Below are positions 57,213 through 64,000 of a DNA stretch of 64,000 nt, piece after piece. The position numbers and the translations under genes are program-made. The DNA is taken from assembly GCF_004804315.1 (NCBI RefSeq), contig NZ_SRXX01000007.1, forward strand, positions 62,001 to 126,000. Direction: 5' to 3'. A model generated the notes under the pieces. That model had not been told where the DNA came from. It saw only the letters and a list, made by a program, of their open reading frames with translations, and made no database searches. This DNA is from Flagellimonas onchidii. Its GTDB lineage: Bacteria > Bacteroidota > Bacteroidia > Flavobacteriales > Flavobacteriaceae. Each line of letters starts with the position of its first letter. The first letter of the stretch is position 1.

Positions 57213-57641
57213 CTACAACCCCAAACTGGGCAAGTGCTTTACCTTATGGTATTGCAACGTGGTTCGGATGCAGTTTTTGAGTTCCTCCATCGGGAGTTCG
57301 TCCTCCAACTGAAATACGATGGCCCGGTTGCCCTCATAACTGAAGGTATTGCCGTAGACCATTTTAAAGGTGTTCACCAACATGCTGGAACATTGAAAAT
57401 AGAGCGCATATTGGCGGGGTGCTTTGGCCTTCCAATCCATACGGAGGGTGCTGCCCTTTGGGGCCAAGTAACTGGGTTCGCTCCATTTTAGGGTTTCCTC
57501 CAATTTGGTGATTTCGGGGGTTTCTTGGGCCACCTGTAGCACCAACTGCCGAAGGGCCTCCATTTTTGACCGAACCGCATCGGGGTAGTTGTCAAAGACC
57601 GAGGCCACTGCGGGGTTGGATTGTATTTGTAATGTTCCCAT
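57213..57641 (-). CDS. DUF1801 family protein
   Basis: 142 residues. Fold typical of DUF1801/YdhG: PAVASVFDNYPDAVRSKMEALRQL at the N-terminus, then TLKWSEPSYLAPKGSTLRMDW (W-x-E/P-Y motif) and ALYFQCSSMLVN. Relatives include YdhG and plant-frataxin-like folds; role unknown. Just 3 bases after the GNAT gene, same strand. Confidence 0.88.
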   Translation of the reverse strand: MGTLQIQSNPAVASVFDNYPDAVRSKMEALRQLVLQVAQETPEITKLEETLKWSEPSYLAPKGSTLRMDWKAKAPRQYALYFQCSSMLVNTFKMVYGNTFSYEGNRAIVFQLEDELPMEELKNCIRTTLQYHKVKHLPSLGL

Positions 57642-57644
57642 GAC

Positions 57645-58079
57645 TTAGCTTTGGTTGAAACGTAAACGGTACAGGCCACTTTCCGATTTTACAAACCCCA
57701 GTTTGGTATATAAACGGATGGCGCTTTGCCTATGGTTGCCCGAAAAGAGCAATACCTCTGTCAGCCCTTTTTGTTCGGCTATGCGGAGCAGTTGCTCCAT
57801 AAGTTTACGGCCAAGGCCCTGCCCACGATAGGCAGAATCGACCACCACATCTTCTACCATGCCCTTACTGCCCGATAGTACATGATAGCTGCACATAGCG
57901 GCCATACCTATAATTTGGTCGCCCTCTTGGCAGTACACCAGGCTCAACTGGTCTGGTTTTGCCATGATCTTGGCCAAGGGGTTCAGCTGTAAATCAGGGT
58001 TAAGTTGCTTGAACAACTCTACCATTTGATTTTCTAGGTCAACGGTCAAGTCTTCTGGGATAAGGTGTTTGATGGTCAC
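57645..58079 (-). CDS. GNAT family N-acetyltransferase
   Basis: 144 residues with a GTG start at 58079 (TIKHLIPEDLTVDLENQMVE); a second GTG at 58106 would add nine residues, and no ATG exists. GNAT motif A: VEDVVVDSAYRGQGLGRKLM with the acetyl-CoA loop RGQGLGRKL; motif B: VLLFSGNHRQSAIRLYTKLG. Transfers an acetyl group from acetyl-CoA to an unknown amine. Start uncertain. First of two genes with the DUF1801 gene. Confidence 0.9.
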   Translation of the reverse strand: MTIKHLIPEDLTVDLENQMVELFKQLNPDLQLNPLAKIMAKPDQLSLVYCQEGDQIIGMAAMCSYHVLSGSKGMVEDVVVDSAYRGQGLGRKLMEQLLRIAEQKGLTEVLLFSGNHRQSAIRLYTKLGFVKSESGLYRLRFNQS

Positions 58080-58151
58080 TTTTACTTTTTGTTTTAAAAA
58101 TACCACTAATTAGTAGTAACACAGGAATAATTTTGATGATACCTTGCTCCA

Positions 58152-58358
58152 ATGTTGACACCTGACCAAATCGAAAACCTAAACAAATGGATCAAAGATG
58201 CTTATGGTTCTCCTGAAGAATTGACCAAACAATTGGAGAACCTTGTTTTTATGCTTCACTTTTTGGAAGAAGAGGTTTTTACCAAAAGAGAAATACAGAG
58301 CGCAGCGGAATTGCTAAAGGGGTTTGGGGAGGTTTTGGGTAACGCTAAATCACAATGA
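58152..58358 (+). CDS. Small helical hypothetical protein
   Basis: 68 residues, no signal peptide, all-helical: LTPDQIENLNKWIKDAYGSP, ELTKQLENLVFMLHFLEEEV and a C-terminal AAELLKGFGEVLGNA. Real-looking codon use and a clean ATG, but no recognised family. It converges on the tiny lipoprotein ORF. Confidence 0.7.
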   Translation: MLTPDQIENLNKWIKDAYGSPEELTKQLENLVFMLHFLEEEVFTKREIQSAAELLKGFGEVLGNAKSQ

Positions 58359-58372
58359 ATTTTAGCCATTGT
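58352..58372. other. Weak inverted repeat between converging small genes
   Basis: ACAATG and CATTGT around 9 bases at the end of both converging ORFs. Too weak to call as a terminator. Confidence 0.25.
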
Positions 58373-58373
58373 T

Positions 58374-58442
58374 TTAGTAATTTTTTTCCTGACAAGAATA
58401 GCCTAAAAGTATAATCAAAAAGAAATAGATGATTTTTTTCAT
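58374..58442 (-). CDS. Putative 22-residue lipoprotein peptide
   Basis: ATG at 58442. The peptide reads MKKIIYFFLIILLGYSCQEK followed by NY: a charged start, hydrophobic core and lipobox LGYSC, leaving a mature lipopeptide of only six residues after Cys17. Such a perfect miniature of a lipoprotein is unlikely by chance. A consensus -7 box lies 47 bases upstream with an inverted repeat overlapping it. Alternatives: a decayed larger lipoprotein, or a random ORF in an AT-rich gap. Confidence 0.5.
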   Translation of the reverse strand: MKKIIYFFLIILLGYSCQEKNY

Positions 58443-58488
58443 ATCGCCAGCAATATTTTTTGATGTAAAATATATTCATAGACACCTC

Positions 58489-58518
58489 CAAATATAACGT
58501 ATAGGCCCATAACCTATA
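58489..58518 (-). promoter_or_regulatory. Promoter box and inverted repeat upstream of the tiny lipoprotein
   Basis: On the minus strand TATATTTG (58489-58496) fits TAnnTTTG. Just upstream, TATAGG and CCTATA (58500-58518) form a perfect inverted repeat with a 7-nt spacer, in the -10 to -30 zone where a repressor would bind. Suggests a separately regulated transcript. Confidence 0.4.
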
Positions 58519-58572
58519 AGGGACATCTCTAATAATATCTATAAGTAAATTTGTATGGGTAAGTGGTGGTTT

Positions 58573-58645
58573 TTGTCATTCCTGCGAAAGCAGGAATCCA
58601 TAAAATTAGCTGTATTTGGATTCCGTATCAAGTGTGGAATGACAA
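58573..58645. repeat. MITE-like or REP-like repeat unit
   Basis: Ends in perfect 10-bp inverted arms TTGTCATTCC (58573-58582) and GGAATGACAA (58636-58645), with an inner ATTCCTGC-GAAA-GCAGGAAT hairpin. A partial similar edge (GTC(A/G)TTCCTG) occurs beside the 37.5 and 38.1 kb direct repeats. It sits in the spacer past the stop of the TonB receptor gene (minus strand). Confidence 0.7.
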
Positions 58646-58661
58646 GAATATTGCATTATTG

Positions 58662-60731
58662 CTAAAAAAGATACCCCAGCTTTACACCTCCATAAAAATT
58701 CTGGTCGTTGCCCGGATAAAAATAGCGAGGGAATGCACCACCAAAGCCTACGGCGTTGATCAATACACTTTGTGCATAATTGGTGTTGAATACATTATTT
58801 ACACCAACGTTCAACCCCAAAGAAAAGTTGCTGGAGAGTTGGGTGTTGTAGCCCAATTTCGCATTGAACACATTAAATGATTCACTGTTTAAGGTGTTCG
58901 CATCGGTCAGTGGAATCTCATCCACAAATTGATGGGTGAGGTTCAGTTGCAGTCCATTCGTGTGCCTTACATCTACTCCTGAACTGATACGATGCTTAGG
59001 AACCCCGGTCAAGGGATTGCCTGAAAAATCATCATCTTCGTCCACAAAATCTACAAAACTATGGTCACTAAAGGTATAGTTGAAATAGGGATGCACATTT
59101 ACACTCTTGCAAAGTGGAAGAACCGACCTTGCACTGAGTTCCAAACCTTGATGGCGGGTCTCTCCGGCATTACGACCAATAAATTGATCCTCACCCACAC
59201 GCTGGGCCACCAACAAATTATTGATATCCATATGGTAAAGTGACCAATCCAAAACCAAATGTTGTTTGAATAGATTTAGGATTCCGCCAAGCTCATAATT
59301 GGTCCCAGTCTCTTGGGCAATATCTGGATTGATAACTCCATCGGGCGTTAGCGTTTCTTCCAAACTGGGGTTGGAAAATCCTCGGCTAACATTGGCAAAC
59401 AATTTCCCATTGGTAAAGAGATATTGTAGTCCAAAACTTGGCAATAAAATGGCATCGAAATTTCTATCGGCAGAGGTATTGGCATTGCCTTGGTTGAACA
59501 AATCCTGAAAATTAAAGTTGATCTTGTTCAGATTGAGCCCCAATTGAGCAGAAAATCTTGAGGTAAACGTGTGTGTAAACGTGCCAAATAGATTGAATTG
59601 TCTACGGAACTCGCTGTTATCACTTAAACGTTCACCTCTTAGGCTACCATTGCCATTGTTTTCCCGAAATAGGTTTCGGAACGTGCCCCAATGGTATTCG
59701 TCTTTGTACAGCTCGCCACCAAAAGTATACTCAAAAGTGCCAGAATTGCCCTTGAACTGACTTCGAAGACCAAATCCGTTGGTAAACTCATCTAAAATAT
59801 TGAATGGTCGGGGCTCGTAGTGGTCCAAATAGGTGTAGAAAATACTTGTCGTATTTTCCAAATTTTGGTTGAATTGGTATGTATGGTACAATCCAGCGAG
59901 CACATACTTATTGGCTTCAAAGCCCTGTGCTGCCAACCAATTGCCTGCGGCTCGGGTTGGGTCTTCATCAAAATCAGTTTGATTAATGGAACTTGGAATC
60001 TGGGCGGTGTAGTCAATATAATTGACCAAAATCCCTAATTGGTTTTTATCACTAAGATTGAAGTTGGTATTCAGTAAAAAGCCATCGCGGTCAAAGCGAT
60101 TGTTCTGACGATAGCCATCTGTTTCAAAATGATTGTAAGCAAAGGTCAGATTAAAATTATCCTCGGAATGTTGGAAGGACAGATTTTCCTTTAACATTTG
60201 ATATGAACCTAATGTGAAAGAGCTTGATAATTTGGTTTCGTTTGTTTCTGGGTTTTTAGTATCAAGTAGCATAGCTCCACCTAAATTGGTGCCAAAAGCA
60301 GTGCCTTTAGGGCCTTTAATGACCTCAATTGTACCCAAGTTCTCCATATCGAATGCTTCGATGGTGGAGGAACCCGTTCCATTGGTCACAGGAATACCAT
60401 TAAAATACATGCGGAGTTTATCGGTACCGAAAGGTGTACGCGCGCCAACTCCACGGATGGTGATACGGTTGGTATTCAAAGCTCCTGATAAAATATAAAC
60501 CCCAGGAATCTGATTAATGGCGGAAACAACATCTACCGGATTGAATTTTTCAAAAGTCTGTGCACCAATGCTAGTATAGGGAGTAATTCCCGTAGTATTC
60601 CTTTCGGTAATATCCTCAATCAGAATAATTTCGTCTAATTGGTTCACGGAATCTTTTTTGACTTCTTGTGCAAAAAAAACAAGTGTAAAAAACCATAAAA
60701 TTAAAGTACAGGGGACTTTTGAGTGTTTCAT
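58662..60731 (-). CDS. TonB-dependent receptor (siderophore-type architecture)
   Basis: 689 residues, shorter than SusC-like receptors, with no carboxypeptidase-like domain. Signal peptide ending VFFAQ, TonB-box-like DEIILIED, plug (DVVSAINQIPGVYILSGALN, RGVGARTPFGTDKLRMYFNG, GPKGTAFGTNLGGAMLLDT) and a 22-strand barrel. Resembles iron/siderophore receptors, ligand unknown. Last of three minus-strand genes with the cysteine hydrolase and the exported Gfo/Idh protein (28-base gap), so its ligand might be processed by them. Confidence 0.93.
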   Translation of the reverse strand: MKHSKVPCTLILWFFTLVFFAQEVKKDSVNQLDEIILIEDITERNTTGITPYTSIGAQTFEKFNPVDVVSAINQIPGVYILSGALNTNRITIRGVGARTPFGTDKLRMYFNGIPVTNGTGSSTIEAFDMENLGTIEVIKGPKGTAFGTNLGGAMLLDTKNPETNETKLSSSFTLGSYQMLKENLSFQHSEDNFNLTFAYNHFETDGYRQNNRFDRDGFLLNTNFNLSDKNQLGILVNYIDYTAQIPSSINQTDFDEDPTRAAGNWLAAQGFEANKYVLAGLYHTYQFNQNLENTTSIFYTYLDHYEPRPFNILDEFTNGFGLRSQFKGNSGTFEYTFGGELYKDEYHWGTFRNLFRENNGNGSLRGERLSDNSEFRRQFNLFGTFTHTFTSRFSAQLGLNLNKINFNFQDLFNQGNANTSADRNFDAILLPSFGLQYLFTNGKLFANVSRGFSNPSLEETLTPDGVINPDIAQETGTNYELGGILNLFKQHLVLDWSLYHMDINNLLVAQRVGEDQFIGRNAGETRHQGLELSARSVLPLCKSVNVHPYFNYTFSDHSFVDFVDEDDDFSGNPLTGVPKHRISSGVDVRHTNGLQLNLTHQFVDEIPLTDANTLNSESFNVFNAKLGYNTQLSSNFSLGLNVGVNNVFNTNYAQSVLINAVGFGGAFPRYFYPGNDQNFYGGVKLGYLF

Positions 60732-60759
60732 AGATTGTTGAAGGTTGAGATTGAAGAAG

Positions 60760-61896
60760 TTAGTTGTTCAATGAGATTGTTTTTCCCTGTTCGGCACTTT
60801 CACGGGCGGCATCCAAAATTTCCATAACCACCATATTGTTTTCCAGAGAGGAAAGACTATAGGGTCTTAGCCGAATTTTATTTTTAATGACCGCAGCCAA
60901 CATGGAAAAAGGATCGTTATAGGGAGATGGACGCTCTTCCAAAGTGAATTTTTCTTCATGGTAGCCGCTGTAACCCTCTGCAATGCGAAGCCTAAGGTCT
61001 TTATCGTTATCGGCATAAAGGACCCCGGTCAACCCATACAATTCCATATCCTTTCGGCCAATGGGCCAGTTCCATGAGGCTTGGATAATCGCTTGGGCAT
61101 TATCATAAGTGAGAAGAATTGTGGCTTCGTCATCCACTTTTGGGTTATTTTCTGGTTGAAGTTGTTGGGTAATCGCGGTTACCGTATTGGGCCGCTTTCC
61201 GTCCATAAGCCAAGTGGTCAGGTTGGCGCCATAACAACCAAAATCGGTAATGGCACCACCCCCATTTTGTACGGGATCCTGTAGCCAATCCAAGAATTCT
61301 TTATTGACCCCTATTTTAACGGGCCCTTTGTGCCCATTTCGGACAATGATTTTTCTGAGTCTACCTATTTTGCCATGGTTCAGGAACCGTTTGGCCATAT
61401 GGTTTGTGGGGTACCAGGTGGTCTCATAATTTGTCAAAAGATGAATATCGTGCTTTTCAGCAAGAGCAGCCATTTGTTTTGCATGATCCAAACTTACGGC
61501 CAATGGCTTTTCTACCATGACGTGAACACCTAAAGGAGCACAGATTTGCACCACTTTCAAATGATCATAAATGGAACCGAAGGCGGTAACAGCCTCAGGT
61601 TTTGTTGCGTAGATCATTTCTTCCAATGTATTATAGATCAAATCCATGGAAAAACCATGTTGGTCGGAATAACGCTGGGCAAGATCTCTATTGGGTTCAA
61701 CTATGCCAACAATTTTTACGTCCCCAATATCCTCACGTCCCAAGATCCAATGAACATGGGTATGGGTGAGCCCCGCCACTCCAATTCTGAGTGGTTTTTG
61801 TTGAGCTTGACCAAAAGAGGAAATCGTCAAGCAAAGGAGGCAGAAAATGAGATATGGATGTATAAGGCTCTTTTTAATATGTAGTATTTGGTTCAT
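60760..61896 (-). CDS. Exported Gfo/Idh/MocA family oxidoreductase
   Basis: 378 residues. N-terminal signal peptide (basic MNQILHIKKSL, then LIFCLLCLTISSFGQAQ) in front of a Rossmann domain (LRIGVAGLTHTHVHWILG) and the EKP motif (HVMVEKPLAVSLDHAKQM). The C-terminal half is the GFO_IDH_MocA_C-type sheet (GGGAITDFGCYGANLTTWLM). NAD(P)-dependent sugar oxidoreductases are normally cytosolic or Tat-exported; this one has a Sec-like signal and no twin Arg. Three bases after the hydrolase stop. Substrate unknown. Confidence 0.9.
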   Translation of the reverse strand: MNQILHIKKSLIHPYLIFCLLCLTISSFGQAQQKPLRIGVAGLTHTHVHWILGREDIGDVKIVGIVEPNRDLAQRYSDQHGFSMDLIYNTLEEMIYATKPEAVTAFGSIYDHLKVVQICAPLGVHVMVEKPLAVSLDHAKQMAALAEKHDIHLLTNYETTWYPTNHMAKRFLNHGKIGRLRKIIVRNGHKGPVKIGVNKEFLDWLQDPVQNGGGAITDFGCYGANLTTWLMDGKRPNTVTAITQQLQPENNPKVDDEATILLTYDNAQAIIQASWNWPIGRKDMELYGLTGVLYADNDKDLRLRIAEGYSGYHEEKFTLEERPSPYNDPFSMLAAVIKNKIRLRPYSLSSLENNMVVMEILDAARESAEQGKTISLNN

Positions 61897-61899
61897 GAG

Positions 61900-62454
61900 T
61901 CAGTTTGCTAGTTCGTTTAGTATGGTTTCAGTATTTTTTATTGTGGCAAATTCATCTTTTAGATTGGCCAAAGCGGCATTATGAATCAAATCAGCATTAA
62001 GTTTTTGTCCATTTATTCCAATTTTGTCAAATGCTGCCGTGGCATCGGAAATCAAATCGACTTTAAATCCCAAATTGGCCGCCATTCGGACCGAGGTTGA
62101 AACGCAGTGTTCAATGGTCAATCCTACAATTACCAATTCTTCAATGTTTTTTAATTTGAGTTGGTCTTCCAAGGGTGTGCCGATGAAAGCGCTGTTCACA
62201 CTTTTTTGAAATATGGGCTCATTATTCATTGGTTGCACCAAAGGGTGGAATGCATTTCCTGATTTTGAAGGGTGCAAAGGGGATTCAAGATTGGAAGAGT
62301 TATGCCGAACGTGGAAAACAGGAAGGTTCCGTTTTCGAAAAACTTCAAGGATTTTACCTGCATTGATTTCGGCATTTGGATTATTTCGCTCACTGCCATA
62401 AAAATGGGCTTCTTGCAGACCGAGCTGAACATCTATCAATACTAAGGCAATCAT
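61900..62454 (-). CDS. Isochorismatase family cysteine hydrolase
   Basis: 184 residues. ALVLIDVQLGLQ gives the catalytic Asp, the Lys in EPIFQKSVNSAF and Cys in IVGLTIEHCVSTSVRMAANLG complete the Asp-Lys-Cys triad. Cytosolic, without signal peptide. Members hydrolyse small amides (nicotinamide, biuret and others). First gene of the operon with the Gfo/Idh protein and TonB receptor. Confidence 0.93.
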   Translation of the reverse strand: MIALVLIDVQLGLQEAHFYGSERNNPNAEINAGKILEVFRKRNLPVFHVRHNSSNLESPLHPSKSGNAFHPLVQPMNNEPIFQKSVNSAFIGTPLEDQLKLKNIEELVIVGLTIEHCVSTSVRMAANLGFKVDLISDATAAFDKIGINGQKLNADLIHNAALANLKDEFATIKNTETILNELAN

Positions 62455-62603
62455 TCAGAAAAACTTAAGGTTAAATTTAATGCTTAAACCCTTAATTCCT
62501 ATTGGATTAATTCACATTAACAATCTTTTAAGTTGATACGGTTATCACAAAAATCAATTTTATGAAGCCAAATACTATGGCTACATTTAGTGAAAATTTT
62601 GAA

Positions 62604-63386
62604 ATGAAGATTGTTTCTTATAACGTAAACGGAATTAGAGCGGCCTTGAACAAAGGATTTATAGATTGGTTGCAGACGGTGGACCCCGATGTAGTTTGTG
62701 TACAGGAAACCAAGGCGATGAAAGAGCAGGTGGATGTATCCTTGTTTGAAGCAGCGGGTTATAATCACCACTATTGGTTCAGTGCCCAAAAAAAAGGGTA
62801 TAGTGGAGTGGCTTTGTTCTGTAAGGAAAAACCGGATCATATCGAATATGGTACCGGGATTGATTATATGGATTTTGAAGGGCGGAATATACGTGCAGAT
62901 TTTGGAGATTTGTCCGTTATGAGCATGTACCTACCTTCGGGGACCAATTTAGACCGATTGGAGCATAAGCTCACCTATATGGCAGACTTTCAGAAATACG
63001 CAGACCAACTCCGAAAAGAACGCCCCAATCTTATTGTTTGTGGAGACTATAATATTTGTCACGAAGCTATTGACATTCATGATCCAGTAAGAAACAAAAA
63101 TGTATCTGGGTTTTTGCCGGTAGAACGGGAATGGATAGGCAATTTCATCAAAAGTGGGTTTGTAGACAGCTTTAGGCACTTCAACAAAGAGCCTCATAAC
63201 TATACATGGTGGAGCTATCGCGCCAATGCCAGAGCCAATAACAAGGGATGGCGATTGGATTATGGAATGGTCAATGATTCGTTAAAGGATAGATTAAAAC
63301 GTTCTGTAATTCTTTCCGACGCAAAACATAGTGACCATTGCCCTATTCTTCTAGAGATAGAAAATAACAAATCCTTTAAAGGGTAA
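62604..63386 (+). CDS. xth: Exodeoxyribonuclease III
   Basis: 260 residues from ATG 62604 (MKIVSYNVNGIRAALNKGFI); the ATG at 62562 adds 14 residues that do not fit. Class II AP endonuclease: VNGIRAA, VCVQETKAM (catalytic Glu), LIVCGDYNICHEAIDIHDP (Asp, Asn), WRLDYGMVND and SDHCPILLEI (Asp-His). Cuts at abasic sites and degrades DNA 3' to 5' in base excision repair. Cytosolic, unlike the secreted EEP protein at 38145. Confidence 0.95.
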   Translation: MKIVSYNVNGIRAALNKGFIDWLQTVDPDVVCVQETKAMKEQVDVSLFEAAGYNHHYWFSAQKKGYSGVALFCKEKPDHIEYGTGIDYMDFEGRNIRADFGDLSVMSMYLPSGTNLDRLEHKLTYMADFQKYADQLRKERPNLIVCGDYNICHEAIDIHDPVRNKNVSGFLPVEREWIGNFIKSGFVDSFRHFNKEPHNYTWWSYRANARANNKGWRLDYGMVNDSLKDRLKRSVILSDAKHSDHCPILLEIENNKSFKG

Positions 63387-63400
63387 AAATATGGATTAAG

Positions 63401-63408
63401 TATTTTTG
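63401..63408 (+). promoter_or_regulatory. -7 box before the aldo/keto reductase gene
   Basis: TATTTTTG fits TAnnTTTG and lies 21 bases upstream of the ATG at 63430. Confidence 0.4.
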
Positions 63409-63429
63409 CCAGTCTAAAAGTATTGCCAG

Positions 63430-64000
63430 ATGAAATATACCAGACTACCACATACCGATATCAAAGTCAGCAAAATCTGTTTGGGAACCATGACCTGGGG
63501 TCGACAGAATACCGAAGAGGAAGGACATGGACAAATGGATTATGCGCTTGATCAAGGAGTCAATTTTTTTGATACAGCCGAGTTGTATCCCATTCCACCA
63601 AAGAAGGAAATCTATGCTGTAACTGAAGAGATTATTGGTAACTGGTTCAAGAAAACTGGTAATCGTGACAAGGTAGTACTTGCCACAAAAATTGCTGGTC
63701 GGGCAGATTTCTCTAAATATATTCGGACAACAGGATTTAGCAAAGATTCCATTATTACTGCGGTGGAAGGAAGCTTAAAAAGGTTGCAAACTGATTATAT
63801 AGATCTGTACCAGCTGCACTGGCCTGAACGCAATACCAATTTTTTTGGTCAGCGTGGATTCAATGCACATTCCATTGATCCTTGGGAGGATAACATTCAC
63901 CAAGTTTTGGAAACGCTTCGGGATTTGGTTGCAGAAGGAAAAATAAGACATGTAGGGCTATCCAATGAAACGCCTTGGGGAGCCATGCGCTATCTGGAAG
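63430..64000 (+). CDS. Aldo/keto reductase, N-terminal part
   Basis: 190 codons are visible and the gene runs off the window. MKYTRLPHTDIKVSKICLGT and GTMTWGRQ, then GVNFFDTAELYP (catalytic Asp and Tyr), VLATKIAGR (catalytic Lys) and DYIDLYQLHWP (catalytic His) match the aldo/keto reductase barrel, Tas/YajO-like branch with its NTNFFGQRGF insert. NADPH-dependent reductase; substrate unknown. Confidence 0.92.
   Translation, partial: MKYTRLPHTDIKVSKICLGTMTWGRQNTEEEGHGQMDYALDQGVNFFDTAELYPIPPKKEIYAVTEEIIGNWFKKTGNRDKVVLATKIAGRADFSKYIRTTGFSKDSIITAVEGSLKRLQTDYIDLYQLHWPERNTNFFGQRGFNAHSIDPWEDNIHQVLETLRDLVAEGKIRHVGLSNETPWGAMRYLE

Overview
The window looks like chromosomal DNA of a marine or aquatic Flavobacteriaceae bacterium (Bacteroidota), possibly close to Muricauda/Allomuricauda; the genus is inference. 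The evidence is the AT-rich base composition, many exported proteins ending their signal peptides in AQ or Q, several TonB-dependent receptors (some with a carboxypeptidase-like N-terminal domain), Bacteroidota-type promoters (TAnnTTTG at -7, TTG near -33), flavobacterial families (DUF5689, DUF3108, SYLF, Ig-like lipoprotein), and the gene order ileS - DksA-like - lspA. I found no rRNA, tRNA, CRISPR array, prophage or transposase.

Region by region. 1-12.4 kb: the end of a PhyH-type dioxygenase, a SulP transporter, then mostly minus-strand small metabolic genes (exported DinB-like and YciI-like proteins, cytochrome c lipoprotein, YheT hydrolase, nitronate monooxygenase-like protein, DHFR-like protein, EamA exporter with ArsC-like protein, Asp/Glu racemase, ArsR regulator). 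12.4-24.6 kb: core metabolism and housekeeping (cystathionine gamma-synthase, NADP-type glutamate dehydrogenase, recO, a TonB receptor, ileS, DksA-like protein, lspA, 5-formyl-THF cyclo-ligase). 24.9-34 kb: uvrC, patatin/BamA-type phospholipase, a candidate small structured RNA, DUF3108 protein, tryptophan 2,3-dioxygenase-like protein, M23 peptidase, pgi. 34-43.4 kb: two related TonB receptors around a four-helix membrane protein, a RadC-like protein and a secreted nuclease-like protein, followed by a DUF5689/lamin-tail lipoprotein. I read this as a possible extracellular nucleic-acid scavenging locus. 43.4-50 kb: small envelope proteins, katG with an ankyrin-repeat partner, a Nudix hydrolase and an omega-amidase-like enzyme. 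50-58.4 kb: Ig-like lipoprotein, ComF, coiled-coil membrane protein, glyS, JmjC-like protein, DUF1287 protein, a cluster of short palindromic repeats, DUF1801 and GNAT proteins. 58.4-64 kb: a very small putative lipoprotein, then an operon of cysteine hydrolase, exported Gfo/Idh/MocA oxidoreductase and TonB receptor, then exodeoxyribonuclease III and the start of an aldo/keto reductase.

The best leads are: (1) the receptor + lipoprotein + nuclease locus at 34.2-43.4 kb; (2) a RadC-like gene flanked by 56-nt direct repeats that duplicate the 3' end of the neighbouring nuclease gene; (3) a possible small RNA of about 100 nt at 29.18-29.28 kb with a consensus promoter, two internal hairpins and a terminator; (4) three genes under 50 codons: a 22-residue lipoprotein, a 46-residue CxxCxC peptide beside an ArsR regulator with a 20-bp palindromic operator, and a 28-residue membrane peptide. 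All functions are assigned by reading motifs by eye; no database search was run.
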